DNA of 64,000 nt from Siphlonurus alternatus (lineage: Eukaryota; Arthropoda; Insecta; Ephemeroptera; Siphlonuridae). Shown here piece after piece: positions 20,560 through 29,769 of the stretch (position 1 is its first letter; the number at the start of each line of letters is the position of its first letter). The notes beneath the pieces are model-generated. The model had not been told where the DNA came from, searched no databases, and saw only the letters and a program-made list of their open reading frames with translations. The translations under genes and the position numbers were made by a program. The DNA is taken from NCBI GenBank assembly GCA_949825025.1, contig OX463781.1, forward strand, positions 46,698,317-46,762,316, given 5' to 3'.

Positions 20560-20936
20560 TTAAGGGTGAGGTGATTCGCCTAATGTTAAAAAAAAAAAAA
20601 ATCCCACACGTGAAAATTATGAAACTTACGTTATCTTAAAATGTTCTCCTCTATACATCCCCTATCAGTAGCTAAAATATCAGGTATACAAATTCAATCT
20701 AGTTTTCAAGTTATGAATTTTTAAATTTGAATAATATAATTTAACATGGAGAAAAGGAACTTCCATGATAAATAAGCCAAACTTTAAAAATGAATAACTA
20801 AAAAACTAGCTCGAATTTGTATACCTGATATTTTAGCTACTGATAGGGGGATGTAGAGGAGAACATTTAAAGATATGTTTCATAATTTTCATGTGTGGAA
20901 ATATATTTAACATTCGGCGTGTTACCTTACCCTTAA
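20560..20936. mobile_element. TTAA-flanked long-hairpin MITE (family C, copy 2)
   Basis: Long inverted arms like 38-392, ending TTAAGGGTGAGG and CCTTACCCTTAA. The paralogous site in the sister duplication, at about 23906-23909, has a single TTAA and no element. Confidence 0.88.
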
Positions 20937-20967
20937 GTCAAATAGTAACGTTATAACAAGCATATAA

Positions 20968-21258
20968 TCACTTACCTGTATGAATTTTTTGACACCTTCT
21001 TCCTCTACGTCTATAGCCTCTACGGCAACGGCCACCACTAAATACGGCCAAATCAAGAGCACCATCTTCCTCCTCCTCCTCTAAACTATCATCTTCAACT
21101 GTCACACACTTATTTCGCACCATCTTTTGACCATTCCGACATCTTAAAACCGTTAGAAAGGTTCTGTCATCATCGTCGTCAGTCTCTGACACCTGAGGAC
21201 GCCCCGCAACGGCCAGTAAGAGAACTGCGAGCAACAACATCACGCGTTGAGACCACAT
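20968..21258 (-). CDS. Secreted two-core peptide, acidic linker and Arg-rich core
   Basis: A 96-residue product. The signal peptide MWSQRVMLLLAVLLL ends A-V-A-G-R-P-Q. It has a D-D-D-D-D tract, core 1 CRNGQKMVRNKC, a second acidic tract (L-E-E-E-E-E-D), and a very basic core 2, CRRGYRRRGRRC. The acidic tracts probably mask the basic core until processing, as in many antimicrobial or venom precursors; that is inference. The in-frame TGA overlaps a GTAAGTGA donor, so splicing would replace the last codons. The E-box at 21310 is 53 bases upstream. Near-identical paralog at 23943-24227. Confidence 0.87.
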   Translation of the reverse strand: MWSQRVMLLLAVLLLAVAGRPQVSETDDDDDRTFLTVLRCRNGQKMVRNKCVTVEDDSLEEEEEDGALDLAVFSGGRCRRGYRRRGRRCQKIHTGK

Positions 21259-21309
21259 CGCGGAGTGTCGGTCTCACCTTACAAGCACAAACAACTTTTA
21301 CCTGAGAGT

Positions 21310-21315
21310 CACGTG
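21310..21315. promoter_or_regulatory. CACGTG E-box
   Basis: In GTCACGTGGTATGGG, conserved at 24279 upstream of the paralog. Confidence 0.55.
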
Positions 21316-21319
21316 GTAT

Positions 21320-21935
21320 GGGAAATTTGGATGTAAATTTAAATAACTATAAATAAGGATGGTACAATACGAGGAAAGTATGCTGTTAACTTATAAATGT
21401 TAATTTTTTTTAAATACATTCATTAATCATACCTTGTATCGCATCATTTTAATATATTGTTGGTGACATATAAATATATATATAATCATGATAGCATTTC
21501 ATGCCTGTAAATGGTTTCGGTTATACTCTAATGTTTACTAGAATCCAAAACGCTGTAATGTAATAAATAAAAGTAATAAAATAACAAAATTGCTTAAAAA
21601 TTGACATATAAAATATATAAATTAAGGTAGTATAATTATTTATATATAATAAGGTCCGTGCTCCTTATACAATCAATGAATTTCGTTCCGTAATTAAAAT
21701 AATGAAGTTATTTTTAAAACATAATTTATTATTACAAACATTTTCAAACTAATTTATCCAGAGTGTTGCTGGTAATTATCCTAATGATACGGTATCTTCA
21801 ACAGACTTTTTAAAATAATGTTAAATAATGTCAATGAAAAATCAAAGTATTATTACGTATGTAAATTGTAGACACATGTAAAATGTGTCAATAAAATTAC
21901 AAATGAACATCAATATTAACTTACCTGTACATCAA
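21320..21935. other. Intergenic span
   Basis: AT-rich sequence conserved with 24290-24825 in the sister duplication. It holds a GTAAGT donor for the 21936 gene (about 21920-21925) and, presumably, its downstream exon. Nothing else seen. Confidence 0.5.
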
Positions 21936-22220
21936 TTAGCCATTGCGAATAGGACGACATTTCCTGTTTATCAGTACATATCCTTTACGACAAGGAGCTC
22001 TACAACTCACACATAGATCAACGTGATCACTATCTTCTATCTCTTCTTCACGCACGCATTTTTTGTCAATTAGCACCTCACCCTTCTGGCATTTAATTTG
22101 CAGCGGGGTCAGAAAGGTATCGTCATCATCATCTTCGTCAGTCTCTAGCTCCTGAGGACGCGCCTCTACGGCCAGCAAGAAAGCCACGAGCAACAACCAC
22201 ACTCCACGGTGAGAGCACAT
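21936..22220 (-). CDS. Secreted two-core peptide, acidic linker
   Basis: A 94-residue protein. Signal peptide MCSHRGVWLLLVAFLL ends A-V-E-A-R-P-Q. It has a T-D-E-D-D-D-D-D tract, core 1 CQKGEVLIDKKC, an acidic linker with a C-V-S-C pair, and core 2 CRKGYVLINRKC. Six cysteines, suggesting a third disulfide in the linker. The TAA stop lies 7 bases before the GTAAGT donor. Upstream, in order towards the gene: CACGTG, a GATATAAGC TATA-like box, then the ATG. The paralog at 24826-25113 is about as long and has the same cysteines. Confidence 0.88.
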   Translation of the reverse strand: MCSHRGVWLLLVAFLLAVEARPQELETDEDDDDDTFLTPLQIKCQKGEVLIDKKCVREEEIEDSDHVDLCVSCRAPCRKGYVLINRKCRPIRNG

Positions 22221-22242
22221 CTCTGACTGACGGTCTTACCTG

Positions 22243-22310
22243 ACTGCTTGCTGCTTATATCTGCCAGTCACGTGATTCGCACGCTTTGCGATGCGTCTTT
22301 CATTTCTAGT
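22243..22310 (-). promoter_or_regulatory. Promoter: E-box plus TATA-like box
   Basis: The minus strand shows CACGTG at 22269-22274, then GATATAAG about 14 bases downstream, then the ATG at 22220. The whole block is almost unchanged at 25136-25203. Confidence 0.65.
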
Positions 22311-22599
22311 ATAATATTTCCAAGGGCAATGTCACTTTAATGATTGTAAAATTCCTAACTTATGAAATCTTTATAAATAAAAGGATTTCACAGTTGTGAA
22401 TTTTGGAGATTTTAATTCCCTATTTGAATAGAAATACACAAAAATTAAGCAAGAGTTGTCATGACGAATAAAAAGAGAAGATGCAACTATATACACTTCA
22501 TATATTAGCTTCACCATAAAAATTGAAATCTTACTCTGCAACATTATCACATCATCCTCTTATTATTCTTATGTAACATTATACAAGGGACATTATTGA

Positions 22600-22810
22600 A
22601 TGCTGATGCTTGTAAGTTGACGAACTCGGTGCTTCTTTCTGTGTTTTCTGCCAGTATAGGCCTACACTTGCTGCCAACATTTCACCTCATCCTCAGAGCA
22701 AATTTGACGCACTGACCGTGAGAGATAGTCTCTGACACCTGAGGACGCGCCACCGTGACAAACACAAAAGCGGTGAGCAAAAATAACAACACTCCTCTCT
22801 GGTACACCAT
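22600..22810 (-). pseudogene. Frameshifted MVYQ-type peptide gene, second copy
   Basis: The ATG at 22810 opens the MVYQRGVLLFLLTAFVFV signal peptide. It has the same four-base deletion after R-P-Q-V-S-E-T as 15650-15922, giving I-S-H-G-Q-C and an early stop near 22682. The dead frame downstream also has an extra AT in core 1 (GCCAACATTTCACC). E-box CACGTG at 22873. Confidence 0.78.
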
Positions 22811-22872
22811 TGCTGGTAGACTGAACTTATCTTCAGAAGAACTGTCTGTCCAAACAGGTTTTACCGAGGAAC

Positions 22873-22878
22873 CACGTG
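22873..22878. promoter_or_regulatory. CACGTG E-box
   Basis: In ACCACGTGACCGAGGAAGG, 63 bases upstream of the pseudogene ATG; the same block as at 13580. Confidence 0.5.
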
Positions 22879-23024
22879 ACCGAGGAAGGGACACGGATAT
22901 TTTATAAACATAGCTAATTAACATAACAATTATTTTGTTCGTGGAGTTTTTACAAGGTATGATTAATGTATAATTTTCTTAGTAGAGGAGACGCCCCTAT
23001 GATAGATTACATAAGATGGAATAT

Positions 23025-23151
23025 GTACAGTAGCCGCCTTGGAAATATTCCCTTTGCAGCCTTGTTAATCACCATGTCCCGTAAGAATAACAAGGGCATG
23101 GTGATTAACAAGGCTGCAACTGGAATAGTTTCCATGGCAACGAGGGTACAT
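23025..23151. mobile_element. Family E hairpin MITE, copy 1
   Basis: GCAGCCTTGTTAATCACCAT is mirrored by ATGGTGATTAACAAGGCTGC, within ends GTACAGTAGCCGCCTTGG / CCATGGCAACGAGGGTAC. Copies at 47937-48063 and 52748-52863, and a decayed one at 45537-45612. Confidence 0.85.
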
Positions 23152-23942
23152 AAAGTAGATTGTGATTGTTAAATATATGCCATGTACGTACATTATATTG
23201 TATACTTAAGTTTTGACAGGCTCTAAATAATTCTTGTTATGTTGCAAACGTGATTATTTCTTCCCGAAGTTTCCTTTCATAAAAGTGTTAACCAAAAGGT
23301 ATTTTAATATATGTAATGATTTAATTTAATATATATATATCTAATTATGTACGAAGGGAAAAGAAAAATTCAGTATTAATTCTTAAATTTTCAGAATCGA
23401 TGAATTTGGCGGCAAAACTAAAATTTTGTACTTTTAATATATTGTAAAAAATTAAGCAACTGTGTGACATTCATCTTTCCACTAATTCTGAGAAGCCAAC
23501 AAACTTCAAAGTTTTTGGTTTATGATGCAAATATATATTTCATCGATTAAATTGTGTGCAGCTTTAATGGGCACAATTCAGTACGAATTTTTTCAGAAAT
23601 AAAAACAGGTTTCTTAGTATATGCGTTCATTGAGTAAGACTGAGGCTATATTCATTATTTTTTTTTTTTTATCCTCTAAAATTTTCTATAATAGTTAATC
23701 AGCATTACCGTCAATGTGTTCAAAGTTTAGAAAAATTTTAAAAACATCAGGAAATTTTCTTTTTTTCAAATAAACTTGAAATGATTTTTTTGTGGGAACT
23801 TGTTTCTTTAAAAAATAAAAATAAAAAAAAATCATGATTTTTAGGTAATATTTTATGTTAATTGCCATTGTACTGTACAACTTTCGATAACATTAGACCA
23901 GTAACTTAATTGAACGTTAAGCAAATAATCACTTACCCATAC

Positions 23943-24227
23943 CTAAACGACTTTAATGCACCTTCTTCCTCTACGTATATAGCCTCTACGGCAAGGGCCA
24001 CCACTAAATACGGACAAATCAAGAGCACCATCTTCCTCCTCCTCCTCCTCTAAACTATCATCTTCAACTGTCACACACTTATTTCGCACCATCTTTTGAC
24101 CATTCCGACATCTTAAAACCGTTAGAAAGGTTCTGTCATCATCGTCGTCAGTCTCTGACACCTGAGGACTCCCCGCCACGGCCAGTAAGAGAACTGCGAG
24201 CAACAACAGCACGCGTTGAGACCACAT
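23943..24227 (-). CDS. Secreted two-core peptide, acidic linker and Arg-rich core (paralog)
   Basis: A 94-residue paralog of 20968-21258. Core 1 CRNGQKMVRNKC is identical, and the linker has one more Glu. Core 2 is CRRGYIRRGRRC, then I-K-V-V and a TAG stop, so unlike its twin it terminates before the GTAAGT donor. The signal peptide ends A-V-A-G-S-P-Q, with Ser replacing the Arg of R-P-Q, which could alter processing. E-box at 24279. Confidence 0.87.
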   Translation of the reverse strand: MWSQRVLLLLAVLLLAVAGSPQVSETDDDDDRTFLTVLRCRNGQKMVRNKCVTVEDDSLEEEEEEDGALDLSVFSGGPCRRGYIRRGRRCIKVV

Positions 24228-24278
24228 CGCGGAGTGACGGTCTCACCTTACAAGAAAAAAACAACTTGTACTCAGGGT

Positions 24279-24284
24279 CACGTG
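24279..24284. promoter_or_regulatory. CACGTG E-box
   Basis: GTCACGTGGTATGGG, 52 bases upstream of the ATG at 24227; conserved with 21310. Confidence 0.55.
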
Positions 24285-24825
24285 GTATGGGAGACGGTAA
24301 CGAAAAATGTGTAATGTCTAGTATGTTAATTTGTTTTAAAAACTATTTATTATAATTATCTTCTATCGTACCATTCTCATGTACTGTTGATGACATTTTT
24401 CTTTTATAATAACATGTCATGCCTGTAAATGGCTCCGTTTTTGCTTCTATGCTTACTACTATGTTGCAATATATAAAACTATTTCAAAGAAATAAAAAAA
24501 ATTGCTTGAGACTTCGCATAAAGGAATTTAAGTGCTATAAGGATCATGGCCATATATGCCATTGTTTTATTACAACGACATAGTTATTTTACAACATAAT
24601 TTTAATATTAAAATCATTTCCATGTTAATTTATCAAAAATTCTGCTGGTAGTTATCATAATGGTATATCTTTAACAAGCTCCGTAAATTTAAAATAATTA
24701 TTTATTTTGTCAATGAAATATTAAAGTATTATTACATACATTATTATATTATATATAAAATGTAAACACATGTAAATTGTGTCATTAAAATTCCAAATGA
24801 ACATCAATATTAACTTACCTGTATA

Positions 24826-25113
24826 TCAAGTAACGTTGACTATAGGACGACATTTTTTATTGATTACTACATATCCTTTACGACAAGGAGTTCCACAAGT
24901 CGTACATAGATCGACGTGATCACCATCTTCTATATCCTCTTCAGGCTCGCATTTTTTGTCAATTAGCACCTCACCATCCTTGCATTTGATTAGCAGCGGG
25001 GTCAGAAATGTATCATCATCATCATCTTCGTCAGTCTCTAGCTCCTGAGGACGCGCCTCTACGGCCAGCAAGAAAGCCACGAGCAACAACCACACTCCAC
25101 GGTGAGAGCACAT
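24826..25113 (-). CDS. Secreted two-core peptide, acidic linker (paralog)
   Basis: A 95-residue paralog of 21936-22220. Core 1 is CKDGEVLIDKKC, the linker pair C-T-T-C, and core 2 CRKGYVVINKKC. The signal peptide (MCSHRGVWLLLVAFLL) and acidic tract are the same. TGA stop 7 bases before the GTAAGT donor. The upstream 90 bases are nearly identical to those of its twin, with the E-box at 25162-25167 and a TATA-like GATATAAG. Confidence 0.88.
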   Translation of the reverse strand: MCSHRGVWLLLVAFLLAVEARPQELETDEDDDDDTFLTPLLIKCKDGEVLIDKKCEPEEDIEDGDHVDLCTTCGTPCRKGYVVINKKCRPIVNVT

Positions 25114-25135
25114 CTCTGACTGACGGTCTTACCTG

Positions 25136-25203
25136 ACTGCTTGCTGCTTATATCTGCCAGTCACGTGATTCGCACGCTTTGCGATGCGTCTTTCCTTTCT
25201 AGA
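25136..25203 (-). promoter_or_regulatory. Promoter: E-box plus TATA-like box
   Basis: CACGTG at 25162-25167 followed on the minus strand by GATATAAG; duplicate of 22243-22310. Confidence 0.65.
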
Positions 25204-26204
25204 TTTAGTGCATGCTGCATGGAATAATGTACAGTACATTTTTTTTTTAGCATATTACGATTTTAGTAGCTATGTTGCCAAAGCGTCTAATTATAATATC
25301 GTGAGTCTCCATCAAAGTTATATAATAATGAAATTGATGTTCCCCGATACGAGTTTCTCATACTCTTGGGGTCTACAGTACATTTTTACGTAATATATGC
25401 AGTGTACTATGTCTGTTTTATGAATAAATATATTTAATAAAAATATATCATATGTTTAAGGTTATTAAATTCATAAAAATAATATTAGTATATTGAAAAT
25501 CATGTTCAAGATTTATAATTTTTTTATACTTAATTGTTATAAGCTAAGGCATCTGCATATTACGTGGCGCGCGTGTTTGTTATAATAATTATATTATGGT
25601 GGTCTCAAGACACAAATAAATTAATAATTAACAGACCCGAAACAATTGTAAGTAATTAATTAACCCATTGCACCATTCAATAATCATAATCAAATTTGTC
25701 AACTCGCGACGTTGGACGACAAATATGAAATCTTCACCTGGGACCTCTCAGGTAAAATGGTTGGTGGAACGCTCAAGTTAGTCGAAGAGTTTTTGTAGAT
25801 TCAGTCAACCATCTCATAGTTTTGACTTCCTTCCAAACGTGTTTGTAGTAGTTACAGGAAATTATAATTGAAAAATACTGGTGTGTTGGGTATGCAAATT
25901 ATTAGTGAACAAAAAATCTAATATAACTGACACAACATGTATTTAATCATAATTTAAAAAATCAAACAACGAATACTTATAACATTTTAAATGAAAAACA
26001 AGTTTTAATTTAATTGAAGGTTTTGAAAAATACAATTATTGAAACGGTTTATTTTCAATATTTTTTTATCGCACGTTGTGTCAAAAAATAGATCAAGCGG
26101 GACTCGAACTCGCATCTTCCACTTGCATATTACATTAATTGTTCTAAAAAGAACCTCAATAACCTCGTATACTTATATAATTAAGCTCAGCAATCTTAAT
26201 TTTT
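25204..26204. other. Intergenic span
   Basis: AT-rich. 25660-25870 (GTCAACTCGCGAC ... GGGACCTCTCAGGT) has a diverged relative at 30250-30450, on the same strand. A tRNA-like T-arm word (GAGTTCGAGTCC on the minus strand, near 26100) stands alone without the rest of a tRNA. Confidence 0.4.
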
Positions 26205-26300
26205 GACCGCGCGTTCAGCTCACCAGCTGAAGAGTCCTTAGTTCGATTCCAGGACTTGAATATCATTACAGTGAACAAACGGAATCTCAGCATGAGGCCA
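26205..26300 (-). pseudogene. Fragment of a four-cysteine module exon
   Basis: The minus strand matches the last module and donor of the gene at 27604-28089: V-H-C, then Q-V-L-x-S and the donor GTGAGC at 26218-26223. It has lost most cysteines and has an internal stop. The flanking GACCGCGCGTT is also shared (27590), so it is an exon-end duplicate, not a SINE. A decayed family A MITE lies directly upstream. Confidence 0.65.
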
Positions 26301-26329
26301 TAAAGCTAGGTAATATTTTATGATACAAA

Positions 26330-26613
26330 ATAATGCAGTAAAAATATAAGATGCAAATTTATGTCATTCTGCTTTTTTCTGTTTCTGATTTCTTTCAGCG
26401 CGGGAATTAGTTTTAAAGTATTATTGAAGGCTACTCCTCTTTTTGCCTCTTTTTTAATAATTAAGTGCCGCCTCTTGACGTCGTGAAATGGAATTTAAAA
26501 AATAATATTCCTGAACTCTTAAAAAATGTAAAATACTCGTAAATAAATAAAAGCATCATAACTTGGCACCCTCTATCCATTTTTGCAATCAAATTTTTGA
26601 GGTCGATATTCAA
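26330..26613. mobile_element. Family A MITE, decayed copy
   Basis: The right end TTGGCACCCTCTATCCATTT ... TTTTGAGGTCGATATTC is clear; the left half is recognisable only by CTGATTTCTTTCAG and GGGAATTAGTTTTAAA. Confidence 0.6.
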
Positions 26614-27603
26614 TTATCTTTTGTCACGTGACCATCCCATAATTAAGGACAAAGAAAGTTTGTGACGTCATAACAATGATAAGTAAAGACTTTAAAATTT
26701 AATATGCTTAATGTTGTGCTAACATAATTTTTTGATCTTTAATTACATTCATGAAGTAATATATATTTTTATTGATGCTTTTAAGTTTAAATCTTATAAT
26801 CTTCATAAATATAATCGTAACAACTTCTTGGCCGTGCACTTCAGGATAAACTAAACGAGTTGGCTGCCCAACCAGTCTTTAATGCATTGACAGTTTGAAC
26901 TTGAATCAAAGTACTCAAACATCAGGAGGAAAAAATAATTTTACTAACACTGCGCTAAGCATATAAACAAATAATGTGTAATTAAAAGAGTAAATATTTG
27001 GCCATGTGAAACTCCCGTATAATAATGGGTGGGCACCGTACTTTTTAAAAATTCTCATTGAGACTGCAAGTTTACAGAAGGTGTGTAAAATATATATATA
27101 TATAAATTGAGCATGTGATAAATCATTGCTACCTCATCGTACTGAAACATAATTCCTTCATTCATCTGCAAATAAAATCCAATTAATTGAAAAAATGATA
27201 TCACAGTATTAAAGTTTCATTAAAATATTCGAATGCATTATAATTATGCAATCAACTCTCATCATAGACTTTCAACGTTCCAGATAAAAGATAGAAGAAA
27301 TGATAAATTATTAAAGGCACTGATATTCTTTTTAATAGACCGTGTAGTAAAATTTTATAACATTATGATCATGTTATCTAAAAAAAATAATAATAATTAT
27401 AGTACCTCATTTATACTTTTTTCAATAAAACTACAAGCTTGTAACTTCATATATAAACGACTCTAACGACTTTTAAAGTAAAATAGTTACATTTTTTTCT
27501 ATATATTCTGATCGAATTATTAGTAAAAAAATTAAAATAACATACAATTTCTTTTGGAACCTCATCATAATAAAACTCGACATAATTAGACCGCGCGTTG
27601 AAC
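26614..27603. other. Intergenic span
   Basis: AT-rich. A CACGTG at 26626 and GAGTTGGCTGCCCAACCAG near 26860-26880 look like a leftover MVYQ-type promoter without a gene. A short TA run near 27090. No coding signal. Confidence 0.4.
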
Positions 27604-28089
27604 TCACCAGTCGACTTCAGAGAGGCAACGACACTGGCTCGAGTCCAGGACTTGATTTTCATAACACTGCAGTGAACAGATGGACTCTCGGTGAGGGACT
27701 TGCCAGGAACGAGTCTGGGATTCAATTTTCCAGCCCACTTCTTCCCGACATTCGCAGCTCACCGAGTCTAGAATCTCTCGATCGTTGCATCTTAGGGTAC
27801 AGATTTGAGGAGGCGCAAGTGTAATGACCTTGAGACATCGACACTTCGTTTTGTCCAGTTCTTCACCGTCCGGGCATTTTAGACTGCAAATTCGGGCAGG
27901 GCCTCCTAGCACGCGACCACCGTACACAAAACGACATCGGCACTCGTTACGTACTAGTAATGAACCCTTGGGGCACACCAGGGTACAAGGAGTCTTGCTC
28001 GTTAAATTAACCTTCGGTGTCACCGCTGGAGTCAAGGGAAGGAAACAAAACGCTAAGAAGCACGTAAAAAGAAACATTGCCAGTAACAT
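27604..28089 (-). CDS. Secreted protein with four C-x3-C-x10-C-x-C modules
   Basis: I start at the ATG at 28089 (MLLAMFLFTC...), which begins a signal peptide; the frame is open upstream but without signal character, and a GTAAGA donor and CTGCAG acceptor near 28170 and 28118 suggest a 5'-UTR intron. After an N-L-T sequon come four modules: CTLVCPKGSLLVRNECRC, CSLKCPDGEELDKTKCRC, CTLRCNDREILDSVSCEC and CSLQCYENQVLDSSQCRC, 16 cysteines in about 161 residues. Each keeps the C-x10-C core of the neighbours and adds an outer pair. The TGA stop overlaps a GTGAGT donor (TGGTGAGT). The function is unknown; multi-headed inhibitors have this kind of layout. Confidence 0.83.
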   Translation of the reverse strand: MLLAMFLFTCFLAFCFLPLTPAVTPKVNLTSKTPCTLVCPKGSLLVRNECRCRFVYGGRVLGGPARICSLKCPDGEELDKTKCRCLKVITLAPPQICTLRCNDREILDSVSCECREEVGWKIESQTRSWQVPHRESICSLQCYENQVLDSSQCRCLSEVDW

Positions 28090-28231
28090 GACCACGAGGT
28101 AATGATCAAAACTGCAGAAACTTTTGATGGAAAAGGAAATATCAGTATATTGTTTTGAAAGGAAATTCTTACCACAAGTTGTAAAAGTCAATTTTGAAAA
28201 CAGGAAATGGTTATGTACAAAACATACTTGT

Positions 28232-28589
28232 TGCAGTGGTATGTGCATCCGATTCATAATCAGATGGTTGTGGGTTTGATCCTAGGCATCGTCAAAATTT
28301 TAACAATTGCCGAGGAACCACCATAGCCCTTGTGCATCCAGGAGGTGATTGATGGCATCTTCTATCAATTGCCAACCATCTTAAATGAGTTTTCCATGGT
28401 TCCCTCAGTCTCAAACAGGCAAATGCTGGGATGTATTGCTATAATATAAGCCATCATGGTCGCCCTGGTTTATACCCACAAAAATCTAAAGGCAACAATA
28501 GGTCGGGTCCATGAAGAACCGGGAAGTTAAAGTCAAATGTCACTTGTGACTAGTACCCAAACACAAGATTCAGTTGGAACAAAAAAAAA
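28232..28589 (+). mobile_element. tRNA-derived SINE
   Basis: GCAGTGGTATGTGCATCC resembles a pol III A box, and GGTTGTGGGTTTGATCC a B box. An unrelated body of about 280 bases (CCGAGGAACCACCATAGCCC...) ends in an A-rich tail (28577-28589). No second copy was seen in the window. Confidence 0.6.
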
Positions 28590-28639
28590 AGTTTCATTTA
28601 TATTATTAACCAAATAATTACATTTAATTTAACTCATTA

Positions 28640-28712
28640 ATTTAATTTTTCAAAGTAGCATAATTTGGTACCTTCTATTCATTTTTGCAATAAACAAATT
28701 TCAAGCAAGTCC
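28640..28712. mobile_element. Family B MITE right-end fragment
   Basis: AAAGTAGCATAATTTGGTAC, then TCTATTCATTTTTGCAATAA, and a CCTCCATT end. Confidence 0.7.
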
Positions 28713-28760
28713 TCCATTATAAATATTTTATCATTTTTAACATAAAGACACTTACGGTAC

Positions 28761-29072
28761 TCATCCAAATGGAGAACCACGCTTCACACAACGACAGTTG
28801 ATCAAGTCCAGGTCTCGTCCTACGCATGACAGGTTACACGGCACAGGATTTCTACAACGACACGTTTTTACGTCCAGTTGACCAATTGGACACTTCAAGT
28901 TACAACGTGGATAAGTGGCTTGCAAAGTTGGACGACAGTGACACTTGATCAGGTTGAGTGTTTGACCTCTGGGGCATGCCAGGTTACATGACGGAGGGTT
29001 GATCGCTTGACTCGATGTGTGCAGAAGGCAACACATCAGGAGACCAGCAAAGATAACCGTTACTAGAGCCAT
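28761..29072 (-). CDS. Secreted protein with three C-x3-C-x9/10-C-x-C modules
   Basis: A 103-residue product. The signal peptide MALVTVIFAGLLMCCLL ends near S-S-Q-A. The three modules are CNLACPRGQTLNLIKCHC, CNLKCPIGQLDVKTCRC and CNLSCVGRDLDLINCRC; the last two have nine rather than ten residues in the core. Basic spacers (R-P-T-L, R-N-P-V-P) link them. The TGA falls five bases before a GTAAGT donor. Closest relative is the four-module gene upstream in transcription terms. The function is unknown. Confidence 0.85.
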   Translation of the reverse strand: MALVTVIFAGLLMCCLLHTSSQAINPPSCNLACPRGQTLNLIKCHCRPTLQATYPRCNLKCPIGQLDVKTCRCRNPVPCNLSCVGRDLDLINCRCVKRGSPFG

Positions 29073-29494
29073 GTCAAAGAGGACTGTGGTCTAAAAATTG
29101 GTCTATAGACAACAGGAAATAGATTTTTGTTTTTTTTAGGATGTCCTTACTATATTCTTTCTCAGGTTTATAGGATGTTAACCACATAAAAATATATAAA
29201 GTTGTTTACAATTTTATTATTTCAACATAATGTACCATGATGATAGTGATAATATGTATTATATACAGAATAATATAATTAAATTATTATTAAACCTTGG
29301 CTACTGTACTTACGGTTATATGGTTTTATATATAAATGCATTCAAATACACACAACATAAGAAAAAGTATAACGTTTAGATTATTTGCATGAATGGTTAA
29401 GAGAAAATATATTTTGTAACATAAAAGCACTCGTCAAATATTTGCTATAATATAATTATTAAAATCTTACACTGGGTAATTTTTTCCCGACATT

Positions 29495-29758
29495 TTCCTG
29501 GTTGTCTTCCCACTTTCACGTAAACATAACCTTCACTACAAGTTCAAGGAGGCGCTACGAAGACTGCTAAGTTGACGTGCTTGGTGGTACTCTCTGCATC
29601 ATCTCCCTTATTAATGGGCCCACTTTCACCTCACCTTCAGAGCAAATTTGACGTACTGACCGTGAGAGATAGTCAGTCTCTGACACCTGAGGACGCGCCA
29701 CCGTGACAAACACAAGAGTGGCGAGCAAAAATAACAACACTCCTCGCTGGTACGCCAT
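29495..29758 (-). pseudogene. MVYQ-type peptide gene with broken first core
   Basis: The ATG at 29758 (MAYQRGVLLFLL) and the lead to CSEGEVKVG are normal. Then about 13 bases found in the copy at 19195-19472 are missing, the second cysteine is lost, and the frame ends near 29567. Downstream, out of frame, second-core remains (CTTCACTACAAGTTCAAGG on the plus strand) and a GTAAGA donor persist. The upstream flank differs from its paralogs and lacks the E-box. Confidence 0.75.
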
Positions 29759-29769
29759 TGCCGGCCCCC

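Larger units (their letters stand above)
19975..22310. repeat. Segmental duplication, unit 1 (partner 23345-25203)
   Basis: Two genes plus their flanks are shared in the same order with 23345-25203: the 20968 gene pairs with 23943, and the 21936 gene with 24826. The 90 bases upstream of 22220 and of 25113 are almost identical. Unit 1 is longer because it carries the TTAA hairpin MITE at 20560-20936. Confidence 0.85.
23345..25203. repeat. Segmental duplication, unit 2 (partner 19975-22310)
   Basis: Same gene order and flanks as 19975-22310, without the hairpin MITE. It retains the single empty TTAA site at 23906-23909. Confidence 0.85.

Noticed and set aside
26090..26125. tRNA-like T-arm GAGTTCGAGTCC on the minus strand
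   Set aside because: No acceptor, D- or anticodon arm fits around it.
26205..26300. tRNA-derived SINE
   Set aside because: It aligns with the terminal exon of the gene at 27604, including the splice donor.
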